DNA from: Streptomyces cyaneochromogenes | Lineage (GTDB): Bacteria > Actinomycetota > Actinomycetes > Streptomycetales > Streptomycetaceae | Assembly: GCF_003963535.1 (NCBI RefSeq) | Contig: NZ_CP034539.1 | Location: 4,836,001-4,900,000 of the forward strand | Reading direction: 5' to 3' | Length of the DNA: 64,000 bases | Shown here: piece after piece, positions 8,690 through 17,129 of the stretch | How positions within the stretch are numbered: the stretch's first letter is position 1 | Layout: each line of letters starts with the position of its first letter | Position numbers and translations under genes: made by a program | Notes under the pieces: generated by a model | What the model was told of the DNA's origin: nothing | What the model saw: the letters and a program-made list of their open reading frames with translations, nothing else | Databases searched by the model: none

Positions 8690-9778
8690 GTGACCGACGT
8701 AACACACGGCGTCCTGCACACCCTGTTCCACTCGGACCAGGGGGGTCATGAGCAAGTCGTGCTCTGCCAGGACCGCGCCAGCGGCCTCAAGGCCGTCATC
8801 GCCATCCATTCCACCGCGCTGGGCCCCGCTCTCGGCGGTACGCGCTTCTACCCGTACGCGACCGAGGAAGAAGCCGTCGCCGACGCGCTGAACCTCGCGC
8901 GCGGGATGTCGTACAAGAACGCCATGGCCGGTCTCGACCACGGCGGCGGCAAGGCCGTGATCATCGGCGACCCGGACCGGATCAAGAGCGAGGAGCTGCT
9001 GCTGGCCTACGGCCGGTTCGTGGCCTCGCTCGGCGGCCGGTACGTCACCGCGTGCGACGTCGGTACGTACGTCGCCGACATGGACGTCGTGGCCCGCGAG
9101 TGCCGCTGGACGACCGGACGCTCCCCCGAGAACGGCGGCGCCGGCGACTCCTCCGTGCTCACCGCCTTCGGCGTCTACCAGGGCATGCGCGCCTCCGCAC
9201 AGCACCTGTGGGGCGACCCGTCGCTGCGCGGCCGCAAGGTCGGTATCGCGGGCGTCGGCAAGGTCGGCCACCACCTGGTGGAGCACCTGCGCGCGGAGGG
9301 CGCCGAGGTCGTCATCACGGATGTCCGCGAGGAGGCCGTCGGCCGGATCCTCGCGGCGCACCCGGACGGGGTGACGGCCGTCGCCGACACCGCGACCCTG
9401 ATCCGCGTCGAGGGCCTCGACATCTACGCCCCCTGCGCGCTCGGCGGGGCCCTGAACGACGACACCGTGCCGGCGCTGACCGCCACGGTGGTGTGCGGCG
9501 CGGCCAACAACCAGCTCGCCCACCCGGGCGTCGAGAAGGACCTCGCCGACCGAGGGATCCTCTACGCGCCCGACTACGTGGTGAACGCCGGCGGTGTCAT
9601 CCAGGTCGCCGACGAGCTGCACGGCTTCGACTTCGACCGGTGCAAGGCGAAGGCTGCGAAGATCTACGACACCACGCTGGCCATATTCGCTCGTGCGAAG
9701 ACGGACGGGATTCCGCCGGCCGCCGCGGCCGACCGGATCGCCGAGCAGCGGATGGCGGAGGCACGCCGGGCGCTCTGA
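8690..9778 (+). CDS. vdh: Valine dehydrogenase (Leu/Phe/Val dehydrogenase family)
   Basis: Catalyses NAD-dependent oxidative deamination of branched-chain amino acids, feeding acyl-CoA precursors for polyketides and fatty acids. The protein is 362 residues. The catalytic lysine segment (LDHGGGKAV, Lys88) and the conserved SYKNA lysine (Lys76) lie in the N-domain, and a Rossmann motif (GIAGVGKVGHH) near residue 185 binds NAD. GTG 8690 was chosen because CAGGAG lies 8 bases upstream and the product begins MTDVTHGV like known Vdh; the open frame extends to 8573 without a ribosome site. A 12-bp terminator hairpin follows. Confidence 0.95.
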   Translation: MTDVTHGVLHTLFHSDQGGHEQVVLCQDRASGLKAVIAIHSTALGPALGGTRFYPYATEEEAVADALNLARGMSYKNAMAGLDHGGGKAVIIGDPDRIKSEELLLAYGRFVASLGGRYVTACDVGTYVADMDVVARECRWTTGRSPENGGAGDSSVLTAFGVYQGMRASAQHLWGDPSLRGRKVGIAGVGKVGHHLVEHLRAEGAEVVITDVREEAVGRILAAHPDGVTAVADTATLIRVEGLDIYAPCALGGALNDDTVPALTATVVCGAANNQLAHPGVEKDLADRGILYAPDYVVNAGGVIQVADELHGFDFDRCKAKAAKIYDTTLAIFARAKTDGIPPAAAADRIAEQRMAEARRAL

Positions 9779-9788
9779 GAAGTGGAAC

Positions 9789-9827
9789 GGTTCCGGCCGG
9801 AATCCGAAAACGGACCCGGCCGGAACC
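9789..9827 (+). terminator. Terminator of vdh
   Basis: GGTTCCGGCCGG (9789-9800) pairs perfectly with CCGGCCGGAACC (9816-9827), 10 bp after the stop. The remaining bases to 10118 hold the upstream region of the next gene, where TTGACC at about 9926 could be a -35; no gene is seen. Confidence 0.75.
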
Positions 9828-10118
9828 CAATAACACGGGTTTGGCCGGTACCCGCGGGTGGGCAGTTGGAGAGAACTCTCACTTCTACCGGCGGGTCGAC
9901 CGCCAAGAAGTGGTTAAAATCGCGGTTGACCAGCGAGGACGGGGCGCCTCGAAGGTCCTGGGCACACGCGCGTGCTGCGGGCGACGTACCGTATGGGCGC
10001 GGGCTCAGGTACCGTGGAAGCCCTACGGACCGGCCTCTCCACGGAGAGTCCGTTCCAGATCATGAACGCGTGTCGAGACTCTGGGGCCGTCGAGCCCCGT
10101 CACCGAGGGGGTCGAGCC

Positions 10119-10376
10119 ATGGGGCGCGGCCGGGCCAAGGCCAAGCAGACGAAGGTCGCCCGCCAGCTGAAGTACAACAGCGGCGGGACTGACCTGTCGC
10201 GTCTGGCCAACGAGCTGGGCGCTTCGACTTCGAACCAGCCGCCGAACGGCGAGCCGTTCGAGGACGACGAAGACGACGACGACCCGTACGCGCAGTACGC
10301 GGATCTGTACAACGACGACGACGAGGACGAAGAGGACGACGAGTCCGGTCCCACGTCGCAGCGTCGCGGCGCTTGA
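10119..10376 (+). CDS. DUF3073 family protein
   Basis: An 85-residue actinobacterial protein of unknown function, recognised by the basic N-terminus MGRGRAKAKQTKVARQLKY, the middle DLSRLANELG helix and the very acidic D/E-rich C-terminal half. The charge split suggests a nucleic-acid-binding head and an acidic tail, which is inference. ATG 10119 matches the family start; the frame runs open to 9972. It lies between vdh and the convergent purM-purF. Confidence 0.9.
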   Translation: MGRGRAKAKQTKVARQLKYNSGGTDLSRLANELGASTSNQPPNGEPFEDDEDDDDPYAQYADLYNDDDEDEEDDESGPTSQRRGA

Positions 10377-10414
10377 CCTAGCGCGCTTCGCAGTTCCCGT
10401 CACAACTGCACTTC

Positions 10415-10446
10415 ACCCGGTCCGGGGCTTCGGCACTGGACCGGGT
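10415..10446 (+). terminator. Terminator of the DUF3073 gene
   Basis: ACCCGGTCC (10415-10423) pairs with GGACCGGGT (10438-10446), followed by TTC. Confidence 0.65.
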
Positions 10447-10454
10447 TTCGTGCT

Positions 10455-10478
10455 GCCGCCCGGGCATCCTCGGGCGGC
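10455..10478 (-). terminator. Hairpin just past the purM stop
   Basis: GCCGCCCG (10455-10462) pairs with CGGGCGGC (10471-10478), 4 bp beyond the purM stop on the minus strand. With the preceding hairpin it separates two convergent genes. Confidence 0.5.
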
Positions 10479-10482
10479 GCTC

Positions 10483-11550
10483 CTACTTCGAGTACGAGCC
10501 CACCATCGCGGCGCCCGTCTCGTGGTCGCCCCTGTCCGTGATCTCGCCGGCGACCCACGCCTCGACCCCGCGGTCGGCCAGCGTCGCCAGCGCCGCCTCG
10601 GTGGACTCCTCGGGCACGATCGCGATCATGCCGACGCCCATGTTCAGGGTCTTCTCCAGCTCCAGAAGCTCGACCTGACCGGTCTTGCCGACGAGGTCGA
10701 AGATCGGAGCCGGGGTCCAGGTGGTGCGGTCGACGATCGCGTGCAGGTCGTCCGGGATCACCCGGGCCAGGTTGGCGGCCAGACCGCCACCGGTGACATG
10801 GCTGAACGCGTGCACGTCCGTGGTTCGGGTGAGGGCCAGGCAGTCCAGCGAGTAGATCTTGGTCGGCTCCAGCAGCTCCTCGCCGAGGGTGCGGCCGAGT
10901 TCGTCGATCTGTGCGTCCAGGGCGAGACCGGCCTGGTTCAGCAGGACGTGGCGGACCAGCGAGTACCCGTTCGAGTGAAGCCCGGACGCCGCCATGGCGA
11001 TCACCGCGTCACCCGTACGGATGCGATCGGGGCCCAGCAGGCGGTCGGCCTCCACCACGCCCGTACCGGCGCCGGCCACGTCGAAGTCGTCCGCGCCCAG
11101 CAGACCCGGGTGCTCGGCCGTCTCGCCGCCCACCAGGGCGCAGCCGGCGAGCACGCAGCCCTCCGCGATGCCCTTGACGATGGCGGCGACCCGCTCGGGG
11201 TGGACCTTGCCGACGCAGATGTAGTCGGTCATGAACAGCGGCTCGGCGCCACACACCACGATGTCGTCCATCACCATGGCGACCAGGTCGTGGCCGATGG
11301 TGTCGTAGACGCCCAGCTGGCGCGCGATGTCGACCTTGGTGCCGACGCCGTCGGTGGCGGAGGCGAGCAGGGGGCGCTCGTAGCGCTTGAGGGCGGAGGC
11401 GTCGAAGAGGCCGGCGAAACCGCCGAGGCCGCCGAGGACCTCGGGGCGCTGGGTCTTCTTCACCCACTCCTTCATCAGCTCGACCGCGCGGTCGCCCGCC
11501 TCGATGTCGACGCCCGCGGCTGCGTAGCTGGCACCAGTTGTCTCAGACAT
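10483..11550 (-). CDS. purM: Phosphoribosylformylglycinamidine cyclo-ligase (AIR synthetase)
   Basis: Step 5 of de novo purine synthesis: ATP-dependent ring closure of FGAM to AIR. It is 355 residues, the normal length. Seen are the N-terminal SYAAAGVDIEAGD motif, the glycine-rich ATP segment LASATDGVGTK, the MVMDDIVVCGAEPLF motif and VGGETAEHPG, all diagnostic of AIR synthetase. It follows purF by 62 bp in the same direction, probably as one transcript. Confidence 0.97.
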   Translation of the reverse strand: MSETTGASYAAAGVDIEAGDRAVELMKEWVKKTQRPEVLGGLGGFAGLFDASALKRYERPLLASATDGVGTKVDIARQLGVYDTIGHDLVAMVMDDIVVCGAEPLFMTDYICVGKVHPERVAAIVKGIAEGCVLAGCALVGGETAEHPGLLGADDFDVAGAGTGVVEADRLLGPDRIRTGDAVIAMAASGLHSNGYSLVRHVLLNQAGLALDAQIDELGRTLGEELLEPTKIYSLDCLALTRTTDVHAFSHVTGGGLAANLARVIPDDLHAIVDRTTWTPAPIFDLVGKTGQVELLELEKTLNMGVGMIAIVPEESTEAALATLADRGVEAWVAGEITDRGDHETGAAMVGSYSK

Positions 11551-11612
11551 GGCAGTAGAGAACCTTCGTGTCGTACGGCAGGCGTTTCTTAAAAAAGCAC
11601 AGCACGGGCCGC

Positions 11613-13142
11613 TTACGGGCGGCGGATCGCGTCGGCGGCGGCCGTGGCGGCCGGGCCGGCGGCCAGCTCCGTCTCCAGGAGCTGCTTGCCGAGCAGCTCG
11701 GGGTCGGGGAGCTCCATCGGGTACTCGCCGTCGAAGCAGGCGCGGCAGAGATTCGGCTTGGCGATGGTGGTCGCCTCGATCATGCCGTCGATGGAGATGT
11801 ACGAAAGGGAGTCGGCGCCGAGCGAGGTGCCGATCTCATCGATCGTCATGCCGTTGGCGATGAGTTCCGCGCGGGTGGCGAAGTCGATGCCGAAGAAGCA
11901 GGGCCACTTCACCGGCGGCGAGGAGATCCGGATGTGGACCTCGGCGGCGCCCGCCTCGCGGAGCATGCGGACCAGGGCGCGCTGGGTGTTGCCGCGCACG
12001 ATGGAGTCGTCGACGACGACCAGGCGCTTGCCCTTGATGACTTCCTTGAGCGGGTTCAGCTTCAGGCGGATGCCGAGCTGGCGGATCGTCTGCGAGGGCT
12101 GGATGAACGTACGTCCGACGTACGCGTTCTTCACCAGACCCGCACCGAACGGGATGCCGCTCGCCTCCGCGTAGCCGATGGCGGCCGGGGTGCCGGACTC
12201 CGGGGTCGCTATGACCAGGTCGGCCTCGACCGGGGCTTCCTTGGCGAGCTTGCGGCCCATCTCCACGCGGGAGAGGTAGACGTTCCGGCCGGCGATGTCG
12301 GTGTCCGGGCGGGCCAGGTACACGTACTCGAAGACACAGCCCTTGGGCTTCGCTTCCGCGAATCGGGAGGTGCGCAGGCCGTTCTCGTCGATGGCGACGA
12401 ACTCGCCCGGCTCGATCTCGCGGACGTAGCTGGCGCCGACGATGTCGAGGGCGGCGGACTCGGACGCGGCGACCCAGCCGCGCTCCAGGCGGCCGAGGAC
12501 CAGCGGGCGGATGCCCTGCGGGTCGCGGGCGGCGTAGAGGGTGTTCTCGTCCATGAAGACGAGGCTGAAGGCGCCCTTGACCTGCGGAAGGACCGTGTGG
12601 GCGGCCTCCTCGATGGTCAGCGGCTTGCCGTCCTCGTCGACCTGGGCCGCGAGCAGCGCGGTGAGGAGGTCGGTGTCGTTCGTGGCCGCGACGCGCGGAG
12701 TGCGGCCGCCTTCCTGCTTGGGCAGGTCGGCGACCATCTCGGCGAGCTGGGCGGTGTTGACGAGGTTGCCGTTGTGGCCGAGCGCGATCGAGCCGTGCGC
12801 GGTGGCGCGGAACGTCGGCTGGGCGTTCTCCCACACGGAGGCACCGGTGGTCGAGTAGCGGGCGTGACCGACCGCGATGTGACCCTGGAGCGAACCGAGA
12901 GAGGTCTCGTCGAAGACCTGGGAAACGAGGCCCATGTCCTTGAAGACGAGGATCTGGGAGCCGTTGCTGACCGCGATTCCCGCGGATTCCTGGCCCCGAT
13001 GCTGGAGGGCGTAGAGCCCGAAGTACGTGAGCTTTGCGACCTCTTCGCCCGGAGCCCAGACACCGAAGACGCCACACGCGTCCTGGGGGCCTTTCTCGCC
13101 GGGGAGCAGATCGTGATTGAGTCGACCGTCACCACGTGGCAC
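11613..13142 (-). CDS. purF: Amidophosphoribosyltransferase
   Basis: The first committed step of purine synthesis, making 5-phosphoribosylamine from PRPP and glutamine. It is 509 residues. The N-terminal nucleophile is Cys23 (DACGVFG) after a 22-residue stretch expected to be cleaved as a propeptide. The glutaminase region has YALQHRGQESAG, and the PRPP loop (VVVDDSIVRGNT) is near residue 370. The start is GTG at 13142; a candidate -10 lies only 7 bases before it, so the mRNA may be leaderless. It is followed by purM. Confidence 0.97.
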   Translation of the reverse strand: MPRGDGRLNHDLLPGEKGPQDACGVFGVWAPGEEVAKLTYFGLYALQHRGQESAGIAVSNGSQILVFKDMGLVSQVFDETSLGSLQGHIAVGHARYSTTGASVWENAQPTFRATAHGSIALGHNGNLVNTAQLAEMVADLPKQEGGRTPRVAATNDTDLLTALLAAQVDEDGKPLTIEEAAHTVLPQVKGAFSLVFMDENTLYAARDPQGIRPLVLGRLERGWVAASESAALDIVGASYVREIEPGEFVAIDENGLRTSRFAEAKPKGCVFEYVYLARPDTDIAGRNVYLSRVEMGRKLAKEAPVEADLVIATPESGTPAAIGYAEASGIPFGAGLVKNAYVGRTFIQPSQTIRQLGIRLKLNPLKEVIKGKRLVVVDDSIVRGNTQRALVRMLREAGAAEVHIRISSPPVKWPCFFGIDFATRAELIANGMTIDEIGTSLGADSLSYISIDGMIEATTIAKPNLCRACFDGEYPMELPDPELLGKQLLETELAAGPAATAAADAIRRP

Positions 13143-13149
13143 GGCTCCG

Positions 13150-13179
13150 AGTGTAGGCGAGATCGACCACTGGTCCGAA
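13150..13179 (-). promoter_or_regulatory. Candidate purF promoter, possibly leaderless
   Basis: On the minus strand TTCGGA (13174-13179) and TACACT (13150-13155) are spaced 18 bp. Start from a normal distance would put the first base at or next to the GTG at 13142. No Shine-Dalgarno sequence fits in the gap. Confidence 0.4.
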
Positions 13180-13203
13180 TTGGGGATACGCGACCGTAAA
13201 GGA

Positions 13204-13992
13204 TCACTCGGCGGCGGCCGCGTTCACGCGCTCGCCGTTTTCGCTGGTCAGAGTGAGGTTGCGGTGATTCACCTCGTACTTCACCGTGCCGTCGAAGAGC
13301 TCCAGGAGGGTCTTCTCCGTATTCATGAGTGAGGTGTCGCACATCATTCGCGTGGTGGACGCGGTGCCGAGCGTGATACGGCCGTCGCTGACCGTCGCCG
13401 TCGCCCTCACCTTGTTACAGCCGAGGCTGCCGCTGACCTGTCCGGTTTTCGCGTCGAAGGTGAGGTGGGCCTTGCCGTCGGCGTCGGGGCTGGTGATGGT
13501 CCACTTCGTGCCCTTGAGCGGGGCGGCCTCCTGCTTGGTGAGGGCGACCCGGTCGCCGTCCGGTGTGGTGAGGGTGAGCTTGTCGCCCTTGACCTCGGTG
13601 CTGAGGTCGCCGTCGGCGAGGGTGCGGGCGAGAGTCGTCTCGAAGTCCGGGGCGACGCCCTCGCAGGCCATCTCGGTCGCCTCCACCTTGTCGAAGGTGA
13701 CGTGGCTGTCGGCGAAGGCGGCGTCGGCGCCGAAGTTGTTGCAGCCCAGGTTGCCCTTGACCTCGCCGCCGTCGGCGATGCGCAGCCAGGCGCTGTTCGG
13801 CGCGGCGCTCTTCTTCCCGTCGACGGTGAGGTCGTCGACGGCCCAGTGGACGCCGGTGACGGAGGCCGCCGCCCCGGCGCCGACGGTGTCACTGCCCGCC
13901 TTCTCACCGCCGCAGGCCACGGCGAGCGGGAGGAGGGTGAGTGCGGCGAGAGCGGCCAGTCGCTGCGGTTTGTCCATGCCGAGTGTGTCCAT
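13204..13992 (-). CDS. META-domain putative lipoprotein (HslJ-like)
   Basis: A 262-residue protein with a hydrophobic leader ending in LAVACGG, which resembles a lipobox although the -3 residue is Ala rather than Leu. Two META-type repeats follow, each with the WxxxxL opening and the internal GNLGCNNF / GSLGCNKV and MACEG / MMCDT motifs. META domains (HslJ in E. coli) are linked to heat and antibiotic tolerance; the function here is unknown. ATG 13992 or 13977 could be the start, and neither has a good ribosome site. It lies upstream of purF on the same strand. Confidence 0.8.
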   Translation of the reverse strand: MDTLGMDKPQRLAALAALTLLPLAVACGGEKAGSDTVGAGAAASVTGVHWAVDDLTVDGKKSAAPNSAWLRIADGGEVKGNLGCNNFGADAAFADSHVTFDKVEATEMACEGVAPDFETTLARTLADGDLSTEVKGDKLTLTTPDGDRVALTKQEAAPLKGTKWTITSPDADGKAHLTFDAKTGQVSGSLGCNKVRATATVSDGRITLGTASTTRMMCDTSLMNTEKTLLELFDGTVKYEVNHRNLTLTSENGERVNAAAAE

Positions 13993-14048
13993 GCCGGTGG
14001 GACGGGAGGGACACCGGACCGGTTCCGCTCGGTTCCGCTTGTCGCCGG

Positions 14049-14849
14049 TCACCCCATGAGCGGCAGCAACCCGCCCAGGTCGGCCCGCTCCCCGCTCGCG
14101 CTCACCTTGGCCTCCGCCACGGCGTCCTGCCAGCCCACCCGGCCGGTCGCGAGCCGGATCCAGGTCAGTGGGTCGGTCTCGACGACGTTGGGCGGGGTGC
14201 CCCGGGTGTGCCTCGGCCCCTCGACGCACTGCACGACGGCGTACGGCGGGATCCGCACCTCGGTCGAGCCGCCGGGCGCCTTCGAGGCGAGCGCGTCGGC
14301 GAGGAGACGGGTGCAGGCGGCGAGCGCCTGGCGGTCGTACGGGATGTCGAGGCCGGGGACGGCGGCGTTGAGGTCGTCGGTGTGGACGACGAGTTCGACG
14401 GTGCGGGTGACCAGGAAGTCGGCGAGGGTCATGGCGCCGGTGCGGCTGCCGATGAGGCGGTCGCCGGGGGCCGACGCGAGCCTGTGCGTGACGCGTTCCT
14501 CGGTGCGGGTGTAGAGGGCGTCGAGGTCGGGGTTTTCCGTGGCGAGCGTCTGGGTGTCGTCGGCGATGCCCTCGGCGCGCCCGGCGGTGGTGAAGGGCCA
14601 CTCCAGGAGGGTCAGTCCCTGCTTCGCCGCCGGCTCGTCGCGGTCGAGGTTGTGGCTGACGGTCTCCACGGCCATGGTCACGTGCGCGGCCAGGTCCCGT
14701 ACGGTCCAGCCCTCCAGGCGGGTGGGAAGGGCGAGTTGTTCGGCGGTGAGGGTGCGGACGGCCTGCCGCACGTTCCCGAACTGGGTGAGGACCGCGGTGC
14801 GGATCTTGGCCGGGTCGTAGGTACGGGCGCGCTTCTTGGCCGGAGGCAT
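14049..14849 (-). CDS. Mycothiol-dependent maleylpyruvate isomerase-like / sterol carrier family protein
   Basis: 266 residues. The N-terminal part (LEGWTVRDLAAHVTMAVETV and the later RTVELVVHTDDL) matches the DinB-like metal-binding domain of the MDMPI family, with His residues as likely metal ligands. The C-terminal third resembles the sterol-carrier-like domain seen in actinobacterial paralogues. These proteins are thought to use mycothiol as cofactor or to detoxify thiols; the substrate is unknown. It ends 56 bp upstream of the META lipoprotein gene and may share its transcript. Confidence 0.8.
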   Translation of the reverse strand: MPPAKKRARTYDPAKIRTAVLTQFGNVRQAVRTLTAEQLALPTRLEGWTVRDLAAHVTMAVETVSHNLDRDEPAAKQGLTLLEWPFTTAGRAEGIADDTQTLATENPDLDALYTRTEERVTHRLASAPGDRLIGSRTGAMTLADFLVTRTVELVVHTDDLNAAVPGLDIPYDRQALAACTRLLADALASKAPGGSTEVRIPPYAVVQCVEGPRHTRGTPPNVVETDPLTWIRLATGRVGWQDAVAEAKVSASGERADLGGLLPLMG

Positions 14850-14859
14850 GGCGGCGAGC

Positions 14860-15099
14860 CTAGTTGGCGGTGAACGTGGACGCGGCCGGGAACCTGATGT
14901 TCGTGCAGTGGCGGCGGGCGGCGATGTCGTCGACGTAGGCCTTGAAGAGGGAGCGGAGGCGGGGCTTGATCACGTCCTCGTAGGAGTAGGGGACGCTGAG
15001 GGTGTGCAGGGCGGGCCGGCCGGCGCGGGCGGAGGCGGAGGCGGAGGCGGAGGCGGCCCACCGGCCGCTGCCGCCCCTCCAGCCGCCCAGATCGAAACA
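14860..15099 (-). pseudogene. Possible C-terminal remnant of a lost protein
   Basis: On the minus strand a frame ending at TAG 14860-14862 encodes a protein-like tail (TLSVPYSYEDVIKPRL ... YVDDIAARHC ... TFTAN) with normal third-position GC. Upstream it runs into an Ala-Ser repeat made by a short GCCTCC microsatellite (about 15035-15060) and has no clear start. It looks like the end of an eroded gene, and no family is recognised. Confidence 0.35.
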
Positions 15100-15366
15100 T
15101 TTCGGCCAACTCGAACACGCTGACGAAAACGGCCGGCCTCCTCCTGGCGCACCTCCCCGGAGCCGGACAGATCATTTCCGGCCGATCCGGTGATCGAATG
15201 CCATGGCGCCCGCGTCGACGCCCCGCCTACAGTGGCCGCGCCCAGGACGGGCGGATCCGACCAATCCGCTTCTCTCCGGGGCAACTTGATGACCAGCGGG
15301 GGAACGCTGTGGCGCGTCAGGCGCGTCCGCATGCTCTGCCCCCGCGTCGACACATGGGGGAAAACC

Positions 15367-15912
15367 TTGTTCGTACGCAACCGTGCCGTCGCCGCCGGCC
15401 TCTCGACGGCCGCCCTGCTGCTCGCCGCCGTCCCCGCCGCCCACGCGGCCGACGCCTCCGCGGCGGCCGACACCTCCACGGACCGGCTCGTCGCCGCGCC
15501 CGCCGAGGGACGTACCGGCGAGGGGGCACAGGCCCTTCAGCAGCACCGCGCCCCGTCCGCCGGGGTGTTCATCACCGACGGCGACCGTGTCCACGTCTCC
15601 TCCACCCCGCCGCCCACCGCCTCCGGCCACGGCTGGTGGAAGAAGATCAGCGGCCCCGGCACCAAGGCCAAGGTCACGGTGACGCTCCAGGCCCGCCCCT
15701 ACGGCACCTCGGGCTGGAAGGACGTCGCCACGGGCTCGAAGACCGTGAAGTCCGGCGGCGGCGCCGGCAAGCGCGCCACCGCCCGCAAGACCTGCACCAA
15801 CCTGATCCAGAAGACCGAGTGGCGCAGCATCATCGACGTCGACATCATCGGCGTCGCCGACTCGCCGGAGAAGGTCAGCACCAAGGCCGCCACGCTGTGG
15901 TGCGGCTTCTGA
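15367..15912 (+). CDS. Secreted protein, unknown function
   Basis: 181 residues with a clear Sec signal peptide: FVRNR, a hydrophobic core (AVAAGLSTAALLLAAVP) and an AHA-AD cleavage site near residue 28. The mature part has a proline-rich linker and a beta-rich region with two Cys (RKTCTNLI and the C-terminal LWCGF) that could form a disulfide. The TTG at 15367 is chosen because GGGGGA precedes it by 5 bases and it places the signal peptide at the terminus; the frame runs open to 15190. Nothing identifies the function. Confidence 0.75.
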   Translation: MFVRNRAVAAGLSTAALLLAAVPAAHAADASAAADTSTDRLVAAPAEGRTGEGAQALQQHRAPSAGVFITDGDRVHVSSTPPPTASGHGWWKKISGPGTKAKVTVTLQARPYGTSGWKDVATGSKTVKSGGGAGKRATARKTCTNLIQKTEWRSIIDVDIIGVADSPEKVSTKAATLWCGF

Positions 15913-15924
15913 TGGAGTACTGCC

Positions 15925-15960
15925 ATGAGTGACGGTCTTCCCGCTGGAGTAACGGCATGA
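15925..15960 (+). CDS. Eleven-codon upstream ORF made by a local duplication
   Basis: ATG 15925 encodes MSDGLPAGVTA and stops at TGA 15958-15960, which overlaps the ATG of the next gene (ATGA). The block with its TGGAGT ribosome site is a near copy of the true start region of the next gene (both read MSDG[LF]PA), so it arose by a 32-bp tandem duplication. It would couple translation to the downstream gene. Confidence 0.5.
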   Translation: MSDGLPAGVTA

Positions 15961-16643
15961 GCGACGGCTTCCCCGCGTCCCTGGTGATGCGCGTGCACGG
16001 CCGGCTGACCCTGCACCCGTGGCTCGCCGCGGCACACCGTGAGGGACGGCTGGAGGAGGACCTGTTCTCCCTGGCCGTCGCCCGCACGACCGCCTACGGC
16101 TGGGCGGACTTCGGGCACGGGCTCGGCGGGGCGCGGTGGGGCCACAACGACGCCGGCGGCGACTGGACGCAGGACGGCGAGGCCCGGGAGATCGCCTGGA
16201 TCCAGGTCGACTGCGCCGAGGCACCGGCCGGTCAGCGCGTGCCGCTCACGCCGCTGGGCCGCGTCGTCGCCGAGTCCCTCTCGCGTGTCGGCACGTTCGA
16301 CGTCGACGCAGTCGAGGTGAGCGTTCCGGTGTACGAGGCGGTCGACGCCGGACGTGACCTGGCGTACGCCGCGACCTGGGCCGGTCTTGCCGACCCGGCC
16401 GGGCGCGCGGAGTGCGCGGTGAGCGTCGACGCGATCGCCGACCCGGCGCAGGCCGCCGCGGTCGTGGCGGCCTGCCGGGAACGGGCCGGGGAGGCCGCCC
16501 GCTTCGACCACGACGGCACCCGGATCCTGTGCCGGCTGCGGGAATGGTCCCTCGATACCGCGATCTGGGTGCTGGAGATCGTCACCGACGCCCTGCGGGT
16601 CTCCGGGCTCGTCACCCAGGCGCAGGTCCGCATCGAGGTCTGA
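15957..16643 (+). CDS. Hypothetical protein
   Basis: A 228-residue soluble protein with no signal peptide or membrane helix. It has Trp-containing motifs (YGWADFGHG, GDWTQDGEAREIAWIQVDC) and no recognised family. A TGGAGT site lies 8 bases before ATG 15957. The start region is duplicated immediately upstream as an 11-codon ORF. It follows the secreted-protein gene by 44 bp and ends in a strong hairpin, so the two probably form one unit. Confidence 0.75.
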   Translation: MSDGFPASLVMRVHGRLTLHPWLAAAHREGRLEEDLFSLAVARTTAYGWADFGHGLGGARWGHNDAGGDWTQDGEAREIAWIQVDCAEAPAGQRVPLTPLGRVVAESLSRVGTFDVDAVEVSVPVYEAVDAGRDLAYAATWAGLADPAGRAECAVSVDAIADPAQAAAVVAACRERAGEAARFDHDGTRILCRLREWSLDTAIWVLEIVTDALRVSGLVTQAQVRIEV

Positions 16644-16649
16644 GCACAT

Positions 16650-16691
16650 GTGTGAGGGCCTCGCCCGTGGAGACAGGCGGGGCCCTCACAC
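16650..16691. terminator. Bidirectional terminator hairpin
   Basis: GTGTGAGGGCC (16650-16660) pairs with GGCCCTCACAC (16681-16691). It lies between convergent genes ending at 16643 and 16708. Confidence 0.75.
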
Positions 16692-16707
16692 GTCGTGGAA
16701 CCCGTAA

Positions 16708-17103
16708 CTACTGGTGGGGCGTACGGGAATCCCGGCGCGCCCCGATCAGTTCGGCGACGGTGTCCAGCCAGCGCGCGACACGGTTCTCGGCGTCCGGACC
16801 GGCCGCCACGTCCGCCGCGGTCCGCAGCCAGCCGCGCAGCACCTGCGACGCCTCGGGCGAGGGGAGCGGTTCGGACAGCTCGGCGACGTACCGCACGCCG
16901 CCGGCCCGCACCGTGTCGGCGAGGAACGCCACCGAGCGCGGCAGCACCCCGAGCCGGTCGAGCGTGACGGCGGCCGCGACGGCACCGTCACCGAACAGAG
17001 CGGTGTGGAAGGCGTCCCGGGTGAGCCCGTAGAGCAGCAGGGTGCCGATGTCGGTGGCCGCGATCAGCTCGTCGTCGGTACGGGGGGCGGGGGTGGGCGG
17101 CAT
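16708..17103 (-). CDS. Hypothetical protein, last gene of the type VII-like operon
   Basis: A 131-residue soluble helical protein with no recognised family. It begins MPPTPAPRTDDELIAATDIG; GAGGAA lies 8 bases before ATG 17103, which decides the start within a frame open to 17271. It follows the I42 inhibitor gene by 26 bp on the same strand, so it is probably cotranscribed with the peptidase/inhibitor pair. A second immunity or chaperone role is possible but not shown. Confidence 0.7.
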   Translation of the reverse strand: MPPTPAPRTDDELIAATDIGTLLLYGLTRDAFHTALFGDGAVAAAVTLDRLGVLPRSVAFLADTVRAGGVRYVAELSEPLPSPEASQVLRGWLRTAADVAAGPDAENRVARWLDTVAELIGARRDSRTPHQ

Positions 17104-17129
17104 GGTGGGGTTCCTCGGCTGCGCGGCGA

